DNA of 64,000 nt from Aeromicrobium sp. Root472D3 (GCF_001426485.1 NZ_LMET01000001.1:660675-724674), one strand, 5' to 3'. Shown: positions 26,443 to 35,628, numbered from the stretch's first letter. The notes: generated from the sequence alone by a model not told the origin. Numbers and translations: made by a program.

Positions 26443-27482
26443 GCGGGACCCCTCCGGCGGTAGAGGATCACCGCGAACGCGGGCACGCCGACCAGGGCCG
26501 TGACGACGCCGACCGGCAGCTCCTGCGGGCTGAAGACCGTCCGCGCGACGGTGTCGACCCACACCAGGAAGATCGCCCCGATCAGCGCGGTCGCGGGCAG
26601 CAGTAGCCGGTGCCCCGGCCCGACGACGGCGCGGGCGGCGTGCGGCAGCACCAGGCCGACGAAGCCGATCGCGCCGGCGGCGCTCACGAGCGTCGCGGTG
26701 ATGAGCGCCGTCACGACCAGGAGCACGAGGCGCACCCAGCGCACCGAGATGCCGAGCGACGACGCGGCGTCCTCGCCGAACGCGAACGCGTCGAGCGCCG
26801 GCGCGAGCGTGATGCAGACGACCAGCCCGACGAGGCAGACCGCGCCGCACGTCACGACGTCGACCCAGCCCGCACCGCTCAGCGAGCCGAGCAGCCAGAA
26901 CAGGACGCCCCGGGTCTGCTCGGCGTCGGCCGACGACGTCACGATGAACGACGTCAGCGCCGAGAACAGCTGGGTCGCGGCCACGCCCGCCAGGACGACG
27001 CGGTCGGGGGTGCCGCCCGCGCCAGCGGCCAGCAGCAGCACCATCGCGAACGCGACGACCGCGCCGATGAACGCGCCCGTCGACAGCGTGATGATGCCGC
27101 CGCCGACGCCGAGGATCACGACCATCACCGCACCCGTCGACGCTCCCGACGAGATGCCCAGCACGAACGGGTCGGCGAGCGGGTTGCGCAGCAGCGACTG
27201 CATGATCGCGCCGCAGATCGCCAGGCCGGCCCCGCACACCGCGGCCAGGAGCGTGCGCGGCAGGCGCAGCTCCCACACGATGCCGTCGCGGATGCGCGAC
27301 ACACCGGCGTCGCCGAGCCCCAGGTGCTGGCCGACGACCCCGAACACGTCGCGCACCGACAGGTCGGCGGGGCCGATCGTGATCGCGACGGCGATCGACA
27401 GCACCAGCGCGACCAGGCCGGCGGCCCACAGCGCCCACCGGGTCCCGGTGGCCGTCGCGGCGGCCACCGCCCCGTCGCTCAA
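26439..27482 (-). CDS. btuC: Cobalamin-type ABC transporter, permease (FecCD/BtuC family)
   Basis: A protein of 347 residues if started at TTG 27482, which overlaps the binding-protein stop as TTGA. It has ten hydrophobic helices. RLPRTLLAAVCGAGLAICGAIMQSLLRNPLADP and GISSGAS are the FecCD signature, and GFVGLVLPH with RAVVGPGHRLLLP is the C-terminal loop contacting the ATPase. The usual start in this family would be near here; no ATG fits. A longer frame upstream is antisense or out of register with the binding protein. It forms the membrane pore of the B12 uptake system. Confidence 0.9.
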
Positions 27483-28528
27483 CCCGTCAGCCCGAGGTCG
27501 ACGAGCGCCTTCGCGAGCTTCTCGGTGCCGTCGACCGTCCGGATCGACGGGTTCATGTCGGCGCCGTTGAGCACGACGTAGCGCTTCTCGCGGACGGCCG
27601 TCAGCTGCTTCGTGACGGGGTCGGTCTCGAGGAACCGGATCTTGTCCTCGAGCCGGTCGCCGGTCTGCTGGTCGCGCGCGAGGTCGCCGAGCGCGATGAC
27701 GTCCGGGTCGCGGTCGAGCACGCTCTCCCAGCTGATCTGCGGCCACTCGACGTCGGTGTCGTCGAAGACGTTCTCGACGCCGACCGTGCGGGACATGACG
27801 CCGGGGGAGCCGTTCGCGCCGGCCATGTAGGGCAGCTCCGTGTTGGCGAACCAGTAGGCGATCGAGACGTCCCCGCCGGGCGTCGACCCGGCGGCGTCGG
27901 CCATGCGCTGCTTCAGCTCGGCGACCAGGGCCTCGCCGCGCGACGGGACGTCGAAGATCTCCGCGAGCTGCGTGATCTCCTCGTAGATCACGTCCATCTC
28001 GAGCGGGTGGTCGCGCGGGCCGTCGCCGCTCGCGTCGGTGCGGCCGTCGCAGTGGGACGGCGCGAGGTACGTCGGGACGCCGAGCCTCGCGTACTGCGCG
28101 CGTCGGTCGGGGTCGTCGCCGTCGAGCGCGTAGGCGAACGAGGCGGTGACGAGGTCGGGCTCCTCCTTCAGCACGCGCTCGTACGAGACGGCGTCGTCGC
28201 CGAGCCGCGGCACCTCGGCGTTGGCCGCGGCGAGGTTCGGCCGGACGGCGTCGGTCCACGTCGCGGTGCCGACCATGCGGTCCTGCAGGCCCAGCGACAG
28301 CAGGATCTCGGTCGAGCCCTGGTTGACCGACACGGCTCTCTCAGGGGCCTTCTCGATCGTGACGTCGACGCCGCAGTTGTCCGTGATCGTCAGCGGGTAG
28401 TCGGTCCGGCCCTCGGTGCCGGCGAGGGTCGCCTCGGAGGCGGTTCCCGTCGTCGAGCCCGACCCGCAGGCGGTGAGGAGGGACGTGGTCAGCGCGGCCA
28501 CGGCGAGCAGGGGGGTACGACGGTGCAC
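27479..28528 (-). CDS. btuF: Cobalamin-type ABC transporter, substrate-binding lipoprotein
   Basis: A protein of 349 residues from GTG 28528, with AGAGGA about 8 bases upstream. A signal peptide ends in the lipobox LLTAC near residue 20. The fold is the class III (helical backbone) binding protein: ERAVSVNQGSTEILLSLGLQDRMVG, then EPDLVTASF and DRDPDVIALGD. Such proteins bind corrinoids, haem or ferri-siderophores. A cobalamin riboswitch lies in the leader, so a corrinoid is the most likely ligand. This is the first gene of the btuFCD operon. Confidence 0.9.
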   Translation of the reverse strand: MHRRTPLLAVAALTTSLLTACGSGSTTGTASEATLAGTEGRTDYPLTITDNCGVDVTIEKAPERAVSVNQGSTEILLSLGLQDRMVGTATWTDAVRPNLAAANAEVPRLGDDAVSYERVLKEEPDLVTASFAYALDGDDPDRRAQYARLGVPTYLAPSHCDGRTDASGDGPRDHPLEMDVIYEEITQLAEIFDVPSRGEALVAELKQRMADAAGSTPGGDVSIAYWFANTELPYMAGANGSPGVMSRTVGVENVFDDTDVEWPQISWESVLDRDPDVIALGDLARDQQTGDRLEDKIRFLETDPVTKQLTAVREKRYVVLNGADMNPSIRTVDGTEKLAKALVDLGLTG

Positions 28529-28597
28529 AGGGGTGTCCTCTGATCTGAGGCTCGAGCGCGGAGCCTGGTGGATGATCCGGCCGACGTCGTGTCGACC

Positions 28598-28759
28598 GCG
28601 AACCAGCAGGTCTTCGGACTCGGGTTCGTCCGGACGGTGGCGCCTTCCCGGATCTCGCGATCCAGTGGCCGATGCCACCTCCGTCCCCCTCACCGCTGCG
28701 CGTCAGCTCCGGATTCGCACCGGATTCCCTGACCCAACGAATGGGTACGACTGGTTCGC
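28598..28759 (-). promoter_or_regulatory. Cobalamin (AdoCbl) riboswitch
   Basis: Read on the minus strand, the element opens with GCGAACCAG (28759-28751) and closes with its complement CTGGTTCGC (28606-28598), a perfect 9-bp P1 stem. Inside are the diagnostic segments GGGAATCCGGTGCGAATCC, GCTGACGCGCAGCGGTGAG, GCCACTG, GGGAAGGCG and GAGTCCGAAGACCTGC, in the canonical order of the cobalamin aptamer. It lies 70 bases before the binding-protein GTG. A small hairpin (AGGCTC/GAGCCT) and CTC-AGATC-AGAG near the ribosome binding site could serve as the expression platform. B12 excess should turn the operon off. Confidence 0.92.
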
Positions 28760-28874
28760 CCGCAGCCTAACTGACCGGCTGTCGCGGACGTCCGCGAGTG
28801 GTGTGTTCCGGGCTTTCTGGGACGGCGTGTCTGTCCACACCGCAGCACTCGGGACCCGGAACGCACCACTCGCG

Positions 28875-29690
28875 CTACGTGACCTCGGCTCGCATCAGGA
28901 CCCGGATGCCGACGGCGAGGGGGAGCGCCAGCCACACGACGGTCGTCACGGCGAGGTGGGCCCACTGCGCCGAGGTCAGGTTGCCGTCGAACAGTGCCGC
29001 CTGTGCGTAGTTGACGTCGACCCAGGGCCTCAGGTCGCCGAACCAGTCCTGCGACTGGGCCAGCAGCTCGGTGAGGCCCGACAGCACGAAGGAGTAGACG
29101 AAGTAGGCCACGATCGCGCCGGCCGAGTGTCGGATGACGGCGGCCAGCATGAAGCCGATCAGCATCCCGAGGGTCTGTGCCAGACCGATGCTCGCGATGT
29201 CGCCGGGCGTCATGTCCCAGACCTGGTCGACGCCGGCGATCGCCGAGCCGATCACCGTCCCGACCGCGCCGATCGCGAAGGCCAGCACGGTCGAGGCGAC
29301 GGCGATGCCGATCGTGACGGCGGCCTTGGCCCCGATGACGCGGGCGCGGTGCGGCACGAGCGTGAACGTCGTCAGGCCGCTGCGCTGGCTCCACTCGCCC
29401 GTCACGAGCAGGATCGCGATCATCGGCAGCAGCACCGTCATCGGGAAGCCGACGGCCCCGGAGAACGTCGAGTACGTCAGCTGGGAGTCGGGGGACCACA
29501 GCAGCACCGCGACCGTGGCGAGCAGGCCGACGATGCCGACCGAGGCCAGGAGCCAGAAGCCGGCCCGGGTGTCGACGCTCTTGCGGAGCTCGACCGACAC
29601 CAGCCGGCCGAACGGGATGGGGGCGGGGACGGGGCGGGGCTCCCGGTCGGCTGCTGCGGGGGACGTGACGGGGGTGGCGATGGTGCTCAT
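28875..29690 (-). CDS. ABC-2 type permease
   Basis: A protein of 271 residues from ATG 29690, overlapping the ATPase stop as ATGA. After a Pro-rich N-terminus, six membrane helices can be seen (about 45-68, 83-105, 127-152, 170-192, 200-222, 245-263). FGRLVSVELRKSVDTRAGFWLL is the typical amphipathic entry of ABC-2 permeases, and the pattern resembles the NatB/BcrB group. With the coupled ATPase it forms an exporter in the cytoplasmic membrane. The substrate is unknown; peptide antibiotics or lipids are common for the type. Confidence 0.87.
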   Translation of the reverse strand: MSTIATPVTSPAAADREPRPVPAPIPFGRLVSVELRKSVDTRAGFWLLASVGIVGLLATVAVLLWSPDSQLTYSTFSGAVGFPMTVLLPMIAILLVTGEWSQRSGLTTFTLVPHRARVIGAKAAVTIGIAVASTVLAFAIGAVGTVIGSAIAGVDQVWDMTPGDIASIGLAQTLGMLIGFMLAAVIRHSAGAIVAYFVYSFVLSGLTELLAQSQDWFGDLRPWVDVNYAQAALFDGNLTSAQWAHLAVTTVVWLALPLAVGIRVLMRAEVT

Positions 29691-30613
29691 GCCGTGGCTC
29701 CTTCTCGGACGGTGGTCTCGCGCTGGTCGTCGGCGGTCAGCTCGAGGAACATCTCCTCGAGCCCGGCGCCCTCGGCCGGACGCAGCTCGAGCAGCGGGAC
29801 GCGCGCCTCGAGGGCGATCGAGCCGACCAGAGCGGGCTCGGCCTCGACCCGCAGGGCGTCCGCCCCGCCGACCGCGGCGCTGGGGGTGCAGGTGACGCCG
29901 GACGCCGTCAGGGCCGTGGCGAGCGCGGCGACGTCCGGGGTGCGCACCAGCGTCCCGGCCGACGCCAACAGCTCGGCCTTCGTGCCCTGCGCGACGATGC
30001 GGCCGTTGCCGATCACGACCAGGTCGTCGGCGACGACCTCGATCTCGTGCAACAGGTGCGACGACAGCAGCACTGTGGCGCCGAGGTCGGCGTAGCCGCG
30101 CAGCAGGTCGCGCATCCAGCGGATGCCGGCCGGGTCGAGGCCGTTGGCCGGCTCGTCGAGGATGAGGACCTCGGGCTCGCCGAGCAGGGCGGTCGCGATG
30201 CCGAGCCGCTGGCGCATGCCGAGCGAGTAGTGGCGCACGCGCCGGTCGGCCTCGGCCGGTGTCAGGCTGACCTGCTCGACGAGCTCGGCGACGCGCTCCT
30301 TCGGCAGGCCCATCGTGCGCTGGGCGATCGTCAGGATCTCCCGACCGGTCCGCCCGGCGTGCTGGGCCGAGGCGTCGAGCAGCACGCCGACCTCGCGCCC
30401 GGGGTTGGGCAGGTCGGCGAAGCGGCGTCCGCAGACCGTGACGTGCCCGGACGTCGGTGGCGTGAGGCCGACCATGACGCGCATCGAGGTCGACTTGCCG
30501 GCGCCGTTGGGCCCCAGGAAGCCGGTCACCCGACCGGGTCGAGCAGTGAAGGAGACGTCGTCGACGGCCCGGAAGCCGCCGTACGTCTTGGTGAGGTCGT
30601 CGACGGTGATCAT
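29687..30613 (-). CDS. ABC exporter ATP-binding protein
   Basis: A protein of 308 residues. Walker A GPNGAGKST near residue 35, signature YSLGMRQRLG near 130, Walker B EVLILDEPANGLDPAG near 150 and switch His LLSSHLLHE near 185 are intact. The SLGMRQR signature and the ~90-residue C-terminal extension (GTLVRTPDVAALATAL...ELRPAEGAGLEEMFLEL) are typical of BcrA/DrrA-type exporters that give self-resistance. It is coupled to the permease gene; no regulator is adjacent. Confidence 0.92.
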   Translation of the reverse strand: MITVDDLTKTYGGFRAVDDVSFTARPGRVTGFLGPNGAGKSTSMRVMVGLTPPTSGHVTVCGRRFADLPNPGREVGVLLDASAQHAGRTGREILTIAQRTMGLPKERVAELVEQVSLTPAEADRRVRHYSLGMRQRLGIATALLGEPEVLILDEPANGLDPAGIRWMRDLLRGYADLGATVLLSSHLLHEIEVVADDLVVIGNGRIVAQGTKAELLASAGTLVRTPDVAALATALTASGVTCTPSAAVGGADALRVEAEPALVGSIALEARVPLLELRPAEGAGLEEMFLELTADDQRETTVREGATA

Positions 30614-30713
30614 GAGGACGACTGTGGCGTCCGGGGGCGTCCGGCCACATCGGGGACGTCACCGATCTCGACCCTGCGGAGCACCCTGACGTCGTCGCCG
30701 GGTTTGGCGGTCG

Positions 30714-31223
30714 TCAGTCGGGGTCGATGCAGCGGACCAGGTCGTAGGCGACGTCGGACTTGTCGATGCCGTCGGCCCAGGCGGTCCATCCCGGATCGGA
30801 CGGGGGCTGGATGTCGAAGAACGGCTGGGAGTACGTGCCCAGCGGGCCGAGGGGCTGGCCGTCGGCGTCGAGCACGACGTACACGGGGCCCTGGATGCCC
30901 TGCAGGTCCGACGGGACGTCGGGGTCCTGCACGTAGACGGAGACGAGCAGGACCATGAGCTCGGCCGCCCCGTACTTGCGCTTCGACTCGGGGATGGGGC
31001 CCGTCGCCGCCTTCACGAGCTCGAAGTGGTCGGTGATGCTGTCACCGTCCTGGAAGTTCGTGCGGGCCGTGTCCATGATGTCGTCGACGACGGCCTCGTC
31101 GGCGGTCTCGCACGTGCCGCTGCCGTCCGTGGCGCGTGGCTCGTCCGACGACGACCCGCAGGCCGACAGCAGGAGGGCGCTCGCGACGGCGGAGGCGACG
31201 AGGAGGCGTGGTCTGGAGGTCAT
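30714..31223 (-). CDS. Lipoprotein at the end of the type VII-like lipase operon
   Basis: A protein of 169 residues from ATG 31223, which overlaps the preceding stop as ATGA. A signal peptide ends in the lipobox LLLSAC near residue 22, so it is anchored to the outer face of the membrane. The mature part has two cysteines (GTCETADEAV near the start, VRCIDPD at the end) that could form a disulfide, and helical and beta segments without a known motif. Its position last in an operon with an EspC-like protein and a secreted lipase makes it a candidate immunity protein. That role is inference. Confidence 0.75.
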   Translation of the reverse strand: MTSRPRLLVASAVASALLLSACGSSSDEPRATDGSGTCETADEAVVDDIMDTARTNFQDGDSITDHFELVKAATGPIPESKRKYGAAELMVLLVSVYVQDPDVPSDLQGIQGPVYVVLDADGQPLGPLGTYSQPFFDIQPPSDPGWTAWADGIDKSDVAYDLVRCIDPD

Positions 31224-31711
31224 GTCTCGTCCCAGGTCAGGTCGCCGGCGGCGAGGTCGAAGTCCTCGAGCTCGATCGGCTCGAAGGTGTGGTCGAAGGC
31301 CATGCACCGGACGACGAGGATCCGGCCGGTGTCGGGGTGGCTCACACCATAGGTCACGACGTCCTGGCTCGCCCCCGCGCCGGTGCGCCGGTCACGCAAG
31401 GTGGCGTAGCCGCGCTCGTGGGCGATCGACTGGCCCTCGACCCCCAGCCGGGCACGGAGCCCCTCGAGCGAGGGGTCGCCGCTCGACTCGCGCGGGGGCC
31501 AGATGAAGGCGATCGCCGCGGCGCTCCTCGACTGGACGCGCAGCAGCAGCGTCGAGGCGCCGGCCGCCCGCAGCGACTCGAGCCAGGCCTCGCCGCCCGG
31601 ATGGTCGTCGGGCAGCAGGCCACGCAGGGTCGAGACGGCCTCGGGATCGTCGAGCTCGGCCTTGACCCAGCGCCCCGGCAGGGCGAACCGGACGGAGGGG
31701 ACCGTGGTCAC
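31220..31711 (-). CDS. Unknown protein coupled to the lipase gene
   Basis: A protein of 163 residues. GTG 31711 overlaps the lipase stop (GTGA), and its own stop overlaps the lipoprotein start, so translation is coupled on both sides. No signal peptide or membrane segment is visible. It begins with a beta-rich part (VRFALPGRWVKAELDD) and has alternating strands to the end (ILVVRCMAFDHTF, IELEDFDLAAGDLTW). Proteins of this look recur beside ESX-type genes, but I cannot name the family. It could be a chaperone or a cytosolic immunity factor for the lipase. Confidence 0.68.
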   Translation of the reverse strand: MTTVPSVRFALPGRWVKAELDDPEAVSTLRGLLPDDHPGGEAWLESLRAAGASTLLLRVQSRSAAAIAFIWPPRESSGDPSLEGLRARLGVEGQSIAHERGYATLRDRRTGAGASQDVVTYGVSHPDTGRILVVRCMAFDHTFEPIELEDFDLAAGDLTWDET

Positions 31712-33399
31712 TTGACCCCCACCTCGTCGAAGTCGAACGAGTCGAGCGCGTGCGAGTCGACGGCGGAGGTCGACGTGCTGCCGACCGTGAGCTGTGCGCC
31801 CGAGGCGGGCTGCACGTCGAACTGGTCCTGGGCCGTCGTCAGGATGTCGATGTCGGTGTGGAAGTTCACGATCTGCTCCTCGGACGACCCGGCGCCGCCG
31901 GCATCGATGGCCTGGTCGTAGTTGCCCGTGCCCACGCCGGCCGCGTTGAACGTCGTGGCGGGGCTGCCCGTCGCGATGCTCGCGGTGCTCGCCAGCGATC
32001 CGCCGAGCGAGTGCCCCGTGTAGCTGATGTCGTACCCCGCGAGGCGCGGGTCGTCGGCGATCTGCCGGGCCAGCTCGATCGCCTGGCGGCCCTGCGAGTT
32101 GGGCAGGTTCGCGGCGTTGAGGGCGTCCTCGCGGATGTCGTCGATCTCCTCGGGGTTGGTGCCGCGGTACGAGATCACGACCTCGTGGGTCTCGGGATTG
32201 CGGAAGACCGTCGCGGAGAATCCGTCGGTGCCGGGGTACTCGTCGACGACCTCCCAGCCGTCGGGGATGTCCTTCGGCCCGACGCCGTAGGCCAGATCGG
32301 CCAGGTCGCGCCGGTCCAGCACGTACTGCCGGTACTCGGGATCCCGGCGCCACCGGCGGAACGCGCCACTGTCGAGCGCGACGTCGTCCTCGACGCGGCG
32401 CTCGGCCGGGCCGCCGTACTTGTGGCGCGCCAGGATCACGAGGATCCCGAGCGCCGTGACCCCGAGGTCCGCCAGGAAGTCGATGATCTCGGCGACCGTC
32501 TTGCCGACGGAGATCAGGAAGTCGACCGTGGCGTCGAATGCGGTCGCGACGGCGTCGAACACGATGCGGGCCGCGTCGGTGACGAGGTTCGCGACGGACG
32601 CGGCGATGTCGCGACCGAGGTCGAGCAGGGCGTTGACGGCGTCGCCGGCGATGCGCAGCGCGTCCGAGATGGCGTCGGCCAGCGTCTCGCCGACCGCCTT
32701 GAGCGCGTCGACGGCCCACTGGATCGCACCGCCGACGAAGTCGACGACGGCGTCGACGCCGTCGAGCAGACGGTCGACGCCCCACTCCGCGGCGTTGCCG
32801 ATCGCGCTGGCGACGCTGGCCGCGCTGTCGACCACGACGTCGTCGTCGAGCACCGGCTCGTAGACCGGGGTGGGGGTGGAGGGGTTCCAGTCGAGCAGCC
32901 GCTCGATGAGCTCCTCGGCCATCCAGCCGAGACCGTCCGTGGCGGCGCCCGCGACGGTGCTGAGCGCTCCGCCGATGACCGGTATGTCGTCGACCGAGTC
33001 GTCGAGCCGCTCGATCGCCGAGCGGATCTCCGACGCCAGGGTCTGCGCCCGCGACGTGCCGTCGCGCACGTAGGCCCCGAACGCGTCGTCGATCGACTGG
33101 TGGGCGCGGCGGGACGCCTGCTCGGCGGTCGACCACTCGGCGCAGTAGCTGCCGATCAGTCGGGCCGCCTCGCGGTGGGTGTCGGAGACGCAGTCGATGG
33201 CCACCCGCGCGGCCCCGACGCGCACCGCGAAGCTCTCGGCGGTGAGCCCGACCCAGTCGGCGGAGACCTGCTGCGCGATGCGGTCGAGCTCGATGCCGTC
33301 GGCGCGGACCGAGGTGGCGCGCAGGTCGAGGTCGCGCTCGGCCGCGCGCATCGTCGCGAGGTCGCCACCCGGGGTCGGGACCTCCGGCCACTCGCTCAC
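31708..33399 (-). CDS. Putative type VII-secreted lipase (helical N-terminus, class 3-like lipase C-terminus)
   Basis: A protein of 563 residues. Residues 1-120 are helical with a W-x-G turn (ADWVGLTAESF near 50), as in WXG100/LXG secretion domains. Residues 125-320 are a long, repetitive amphipathic region (AVDALKAVGETLADAISDAL...). Residues 360-563 form a lipase-like alpha/beta-hydrolase: VVISYRGTNPEEIDD, then YTGHSLGGSLAS with the nucleophile S464, acid D516 or D518 in HTDIDILTT and H550 in DSHALDSF. The start overlaps the EspC-like gene's stop. No Sec signal is present. This is probably an ESX substrate acting on lipids; target cells or membranes are unknown. Confidence 0.82.
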   Translation of the reverse strand: MSEWPEVPTPGGDLATMRAAERDLDLRATSVRADGIELDRIAQQVSADWVGLTAESFAVRVGAARVAIDCVSDTHREAARLIGSYCAEWSTAEQASRRAHQSIDDAFGAYVRDGTSRAQTLASEIRSAIERLDDSVDDIPVIGGALSTVAGAATDGLGWMAEELIERLLDWNPSTPTPVYEPVLDDDVVVDSAASVASAIGNAAEWGVDRLLDGVDAVVDFVGGAIQWAVDALKAVGETLADAISDALRIAGDAVNALLDLGRDIAASVANLVTDAARIVFDAVATAFDATVDFLISVGKTVAEIIDFLADLGVTALGILVILARHKYGGPAERRVEDDVALDSGAFRRWRRDPEYRQYVLDRRDLADLAYGVGPKDIPDGWEVVDEYPGTDGFSATVFRNPETHEVVISYRGTNPEEIDDIREDALNAANLPNSQGRQAIELARQIADDPRLAGYDISYTGHSLGGSLASTASIATGSPATTFNAAGVGTGNYDQAIDAGGAGSSEEQIVNFHTDIDILTTAQDQFDVQPASGAQLTVGSTSTSAVDSHALDSFDFDEVGVK

Positions 33400-33692
33400 G
33401 GCGACTCCGGGGCCGCGCCGGCGAGCTCGACGTCGGTCTGGTCGATCGCGTCGGCGGCGATCCGCACCTCGTCGGCGAACGTCGACAGACCCGTGACGAC
33501 CCGCGGGTGCGCGCCCTGCAGCGTCGTGAGGAGGTCGCGCAGGGCCGACGCGAGCGCGGGCTGGCCGGCGTCGTCCGCCGCCGAGCGCAGGGACGCCTCG
33601 GCAGAGGTCATCGTGGAGCCGAGACGGTCGGCCATGGTCTGCACCTGCTTGCCGCCCCCGCGTACCACGTCAGTATCGACGCGCAGATTCAT
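33396..33692 (-). CDS. EspC/WXG100-like small helical protein
   Basis: A protein of 98 residues, all helical, without cysteine or signal peptide. It opens MNLRVDTDVVRGGGKQVQTMADRLG and continues as two helices, ending TFADEVRIAADAIDQTDVELAG. This pattern resembles the ESX-secretion-associated (EspC-like) family. It is the first gene of the lipase operon and overlaps the lipase start by 4 bases (ATGA). Such proteins pair with an effector's helical N-terminus and are co-exported by type VII systems. No ESX core component is in this window. Confidence 0.75.
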   Translation of the reverse strand: MNLRVDTDVVRGGGKQVQTMADRLGSTMTSAEASLRSAADDAGQPALASALRDLLTTLQGAHPRVVTGLSTFADEVRIAADAIDQTDVELAGAAPESP

Positions 33693-33736
33693 GCCTGGAG
33701 GCTAGCAGCGTCCGGACCGTCCTGGCGGGTAAAGGT

Positions 33737-33777
33737 GAGAGCCTGCACCGATCCCTCGCGGGACGGTGCAGGCTCTC
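33737..33777 (-). terminator. Long hairpin terminator of the second PEPCK gene
   Basis: GAGAGCCTGCACCG at 33737-33750 pairs perfectly with CGGTGCAGGCTCTC at 33764-33777; the interior can add a TCCC/GGGA stem. It lies 16 bases past the PEPCK stop and separates it from the EspC-lipase operon. Confidence 0.78.
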
Positions 33778-33792
33778 GTGGGGCCGGACGGA

Positions 33793-35628
33793 TCAGGCGT
33801 CGGCCTCGAGGTCGGCCCTGACCCGGCGGTGGGCCTCCCAGATCTCCTCGGGCAGGTCGGTGAACGCCGTCAGGTGCACCTCGCGGTTGGCGATCTCCTG
33901 CTGCCACCGCTCGTTGTCGATCGTCAGGATCGTGTCGAGGTCCTCGGGCACGATCTCGAGGCCCTCGAGGTTCAGCTCGTCCTTGGTCGGGATGACGCCG
34001 ACCGGCGTCTGGCGGCCCGTGACCTCGCCGGCCTTGAGCTGCATGAGCCACAGCAGCGGACGCAGGTTGTCGCGGTAGCCGGGCCACAGGAAGTGCCCGT
34101 CCTCGCCCCGCTGGAACCAGTTGACGTGCGCGAACAGCGGCGCCTCGGTGGCCTGGCCGATGATCGTCAGCCAGTGCGCCGCGTAGGCGCCCTCGGGGTA
34201 CGACATGAACGGACGCATCGACATCGGGTCGTAGCGCAGCTGGCCGTCGACGCCCTCGGCCGCGAACGTGGCCTCGGCGCCCAGCGTGAGGCCGTCGTAG
34301 ACGCCCTCGGCCAGGTCGGTGATCGCACGGATCAGCGGCTCGCGGTCACGCGTGCGTCCGCCGAAGATGATCGCGTCGATCGGCACGCCGGCCGGCGAGT
34401 TGAAGTCGGGCGCCACGTTGGGGACGTTCGACAGCGTCGTGGTGAAGCGGCTGTTGGGGTGCGCCCACGGCGAGTCGTCGCCCTCGGCGCGCTCGGCGAT
34501 CTTGTCGCCCTTCCAGTCCTCCCAGCCCGTGACGTCTTCCGGCGGGTTCTTGGTCTTGCCCTCCCACCAGACCTCCTGGGTGTCGGGGTTGTAGGCGATG
34601 TTCGTGAAGATCGCGCCGGAGCCCGCGTCGATCGAGTGCAGCGCGCCCGGGTTGGTCGCCTCGTTGGTGTCCTTGGCGACGCCGAACACGCCGAACTCGG
34701 GGTTCATGCCGTAGAGCTTGCCGTCGTTCTCGTCGACCCAGAGCCACGCGATGTCGTCGCCGTAGAAGTCGACGTAGTAGCGGTCGCCCAGGGCGTCCGG
34801 CGCCAGCGTCATCGCGAGGTTGGTCTTGCCCGAGGCGCTCGGGAAGCCGCCGCAGATGTGGTACTTCTTGCCGGTCTGCTTGTCGGTGATGCCCAGCAGC
34901 ATGAACTGCTCGGACAGGAACTTGCCCGACGCCCAGCCGTCGTACGCCGCCTGGCGCAGGCCGTGGGCGATCTTGCCGAGCAGCGCGTTGCCGCCGTACG
35001 ACGAGCCGAAGTGCAGGATCGTGCGCTCGTCGGCGACCGTCACGAAGTAGCGGGCGTCGTCGGGCGTGCCGTGACCCAGGTTCTCGAGGTCGCCCGTCAC
35101 GTGGACCGCGCGCACGAAGCTATTGGGATCGGCGAGCTCGTTGATGTAGTCGATGCCGACCCGCGCCATGCGGATCATGTGCATCACGACGGTGCGCGAG
35201 TCGGTCAGCTCGACGCCGGCGGCGAACGCCTCGAGCGGCGAGCCGGGGGGCGCCATCAGGTAGGGGACGACGTACATCGTCTTGCCGGCCGACGCACCCC
35301 GCATCTTGCCCTCGAGCAGCGGCTTCATCTCCGACGACGGACGCCAGTTGTTGTAGACGCCGGCGTCGGACGGGTTGCTCGTCGCGACGATCGTCCGCTC
35401 CTCCGAGCGGGCCGTGTCCTTGTGGTAGCTGCGGGAGTAGTAGAGCCCCTCGCCCGCGGGGAGCAGCTCGCCCGCGGCGAGTGCCTCCTCGGCCAGACGG
35501 GCGTCGTCGGACGCGCTGACGACCTCGACCCGCTCGGCTCCCGTCAGGTCGGCCCAGTACTGCACGTACTCGCGCACGTGGGGGTTGGTCAGTCCTGCCT
35601 GGTCCAGTGCTGCCTCAACGTCTGCCAT
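33793..35628 (-). CDS. Divergent GTP-type phosphoenolpyruvate carboxykinase paralogue
   Basis: About 611 residues from ATG 35628; another ATG 9 bases upstream has a closer AGAGG. Most GTP-PEPCK motifs are present: [41 protein letters not shown] and FAHVNWFQRGEDGHFLWPGYRDN. The P-loop reads GGFPSASGKTNLAM, with serine where the family has a reactive cysteine and where the other copy in this window has cysteine. N-terminal and substrate-loop regions differ strongly from that copy ([24 protein letters not shown]). It may work in the other direction, with other effectors, or under other conditions. Catalysis is likely but not shown. Confidence 0.88.
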   Translation of the reverse strand: MADVEAALDQAGLTNPHVREYVQYWADLTGAERVEVVSASDDARLAEEALAAGELLPAGEGLYYSRSYHKDTARSEERTIVATSNPSDAGVYNNWRPSSEMKPLLEGKMRGASAGKTMYVVPYLMAPPGSPLEAFAAGVELTDSRTVVMHMIRMARVGIDYINELADPNSFVRAVHVTGDLENLGHGTPDDARYFVTVADERTILHFGSSYGGNALLGKIAHGLRQAAYDGWASGKFLSEQFMLLGITDKQTGKKYHICGGFPSASGKTNLAMTLAPDALGDRYYVDFYGDDIAWLWVDENDGKLYGMNPEFGVFGVAKDTNEATNPGALHSIDAGSGAIFTNIAYNPDTQEVWWEGKTKNPPEDVTGWEDWKGDKIAERAEGDDSPWAHPNSRFTTTLSNVPNVAPDFNSPAGVPIDAIIFGGRTRDREPLIRAITDLAEGVYDGLTLGAEATFAAEGVDGQLRYDPMSMRPFMSYPEGAYAAHWLTIIGQATEAPLFAHVNWFQRGEDGHFLWPGYRDNLRPLLWLMQLKAGEVTGRQTPVGVIPTKDELNLEGLEIVPEDLDTILTIDNERWQQEIANREVHLTAFTDLPEEIWEAHRRVRADLEADA

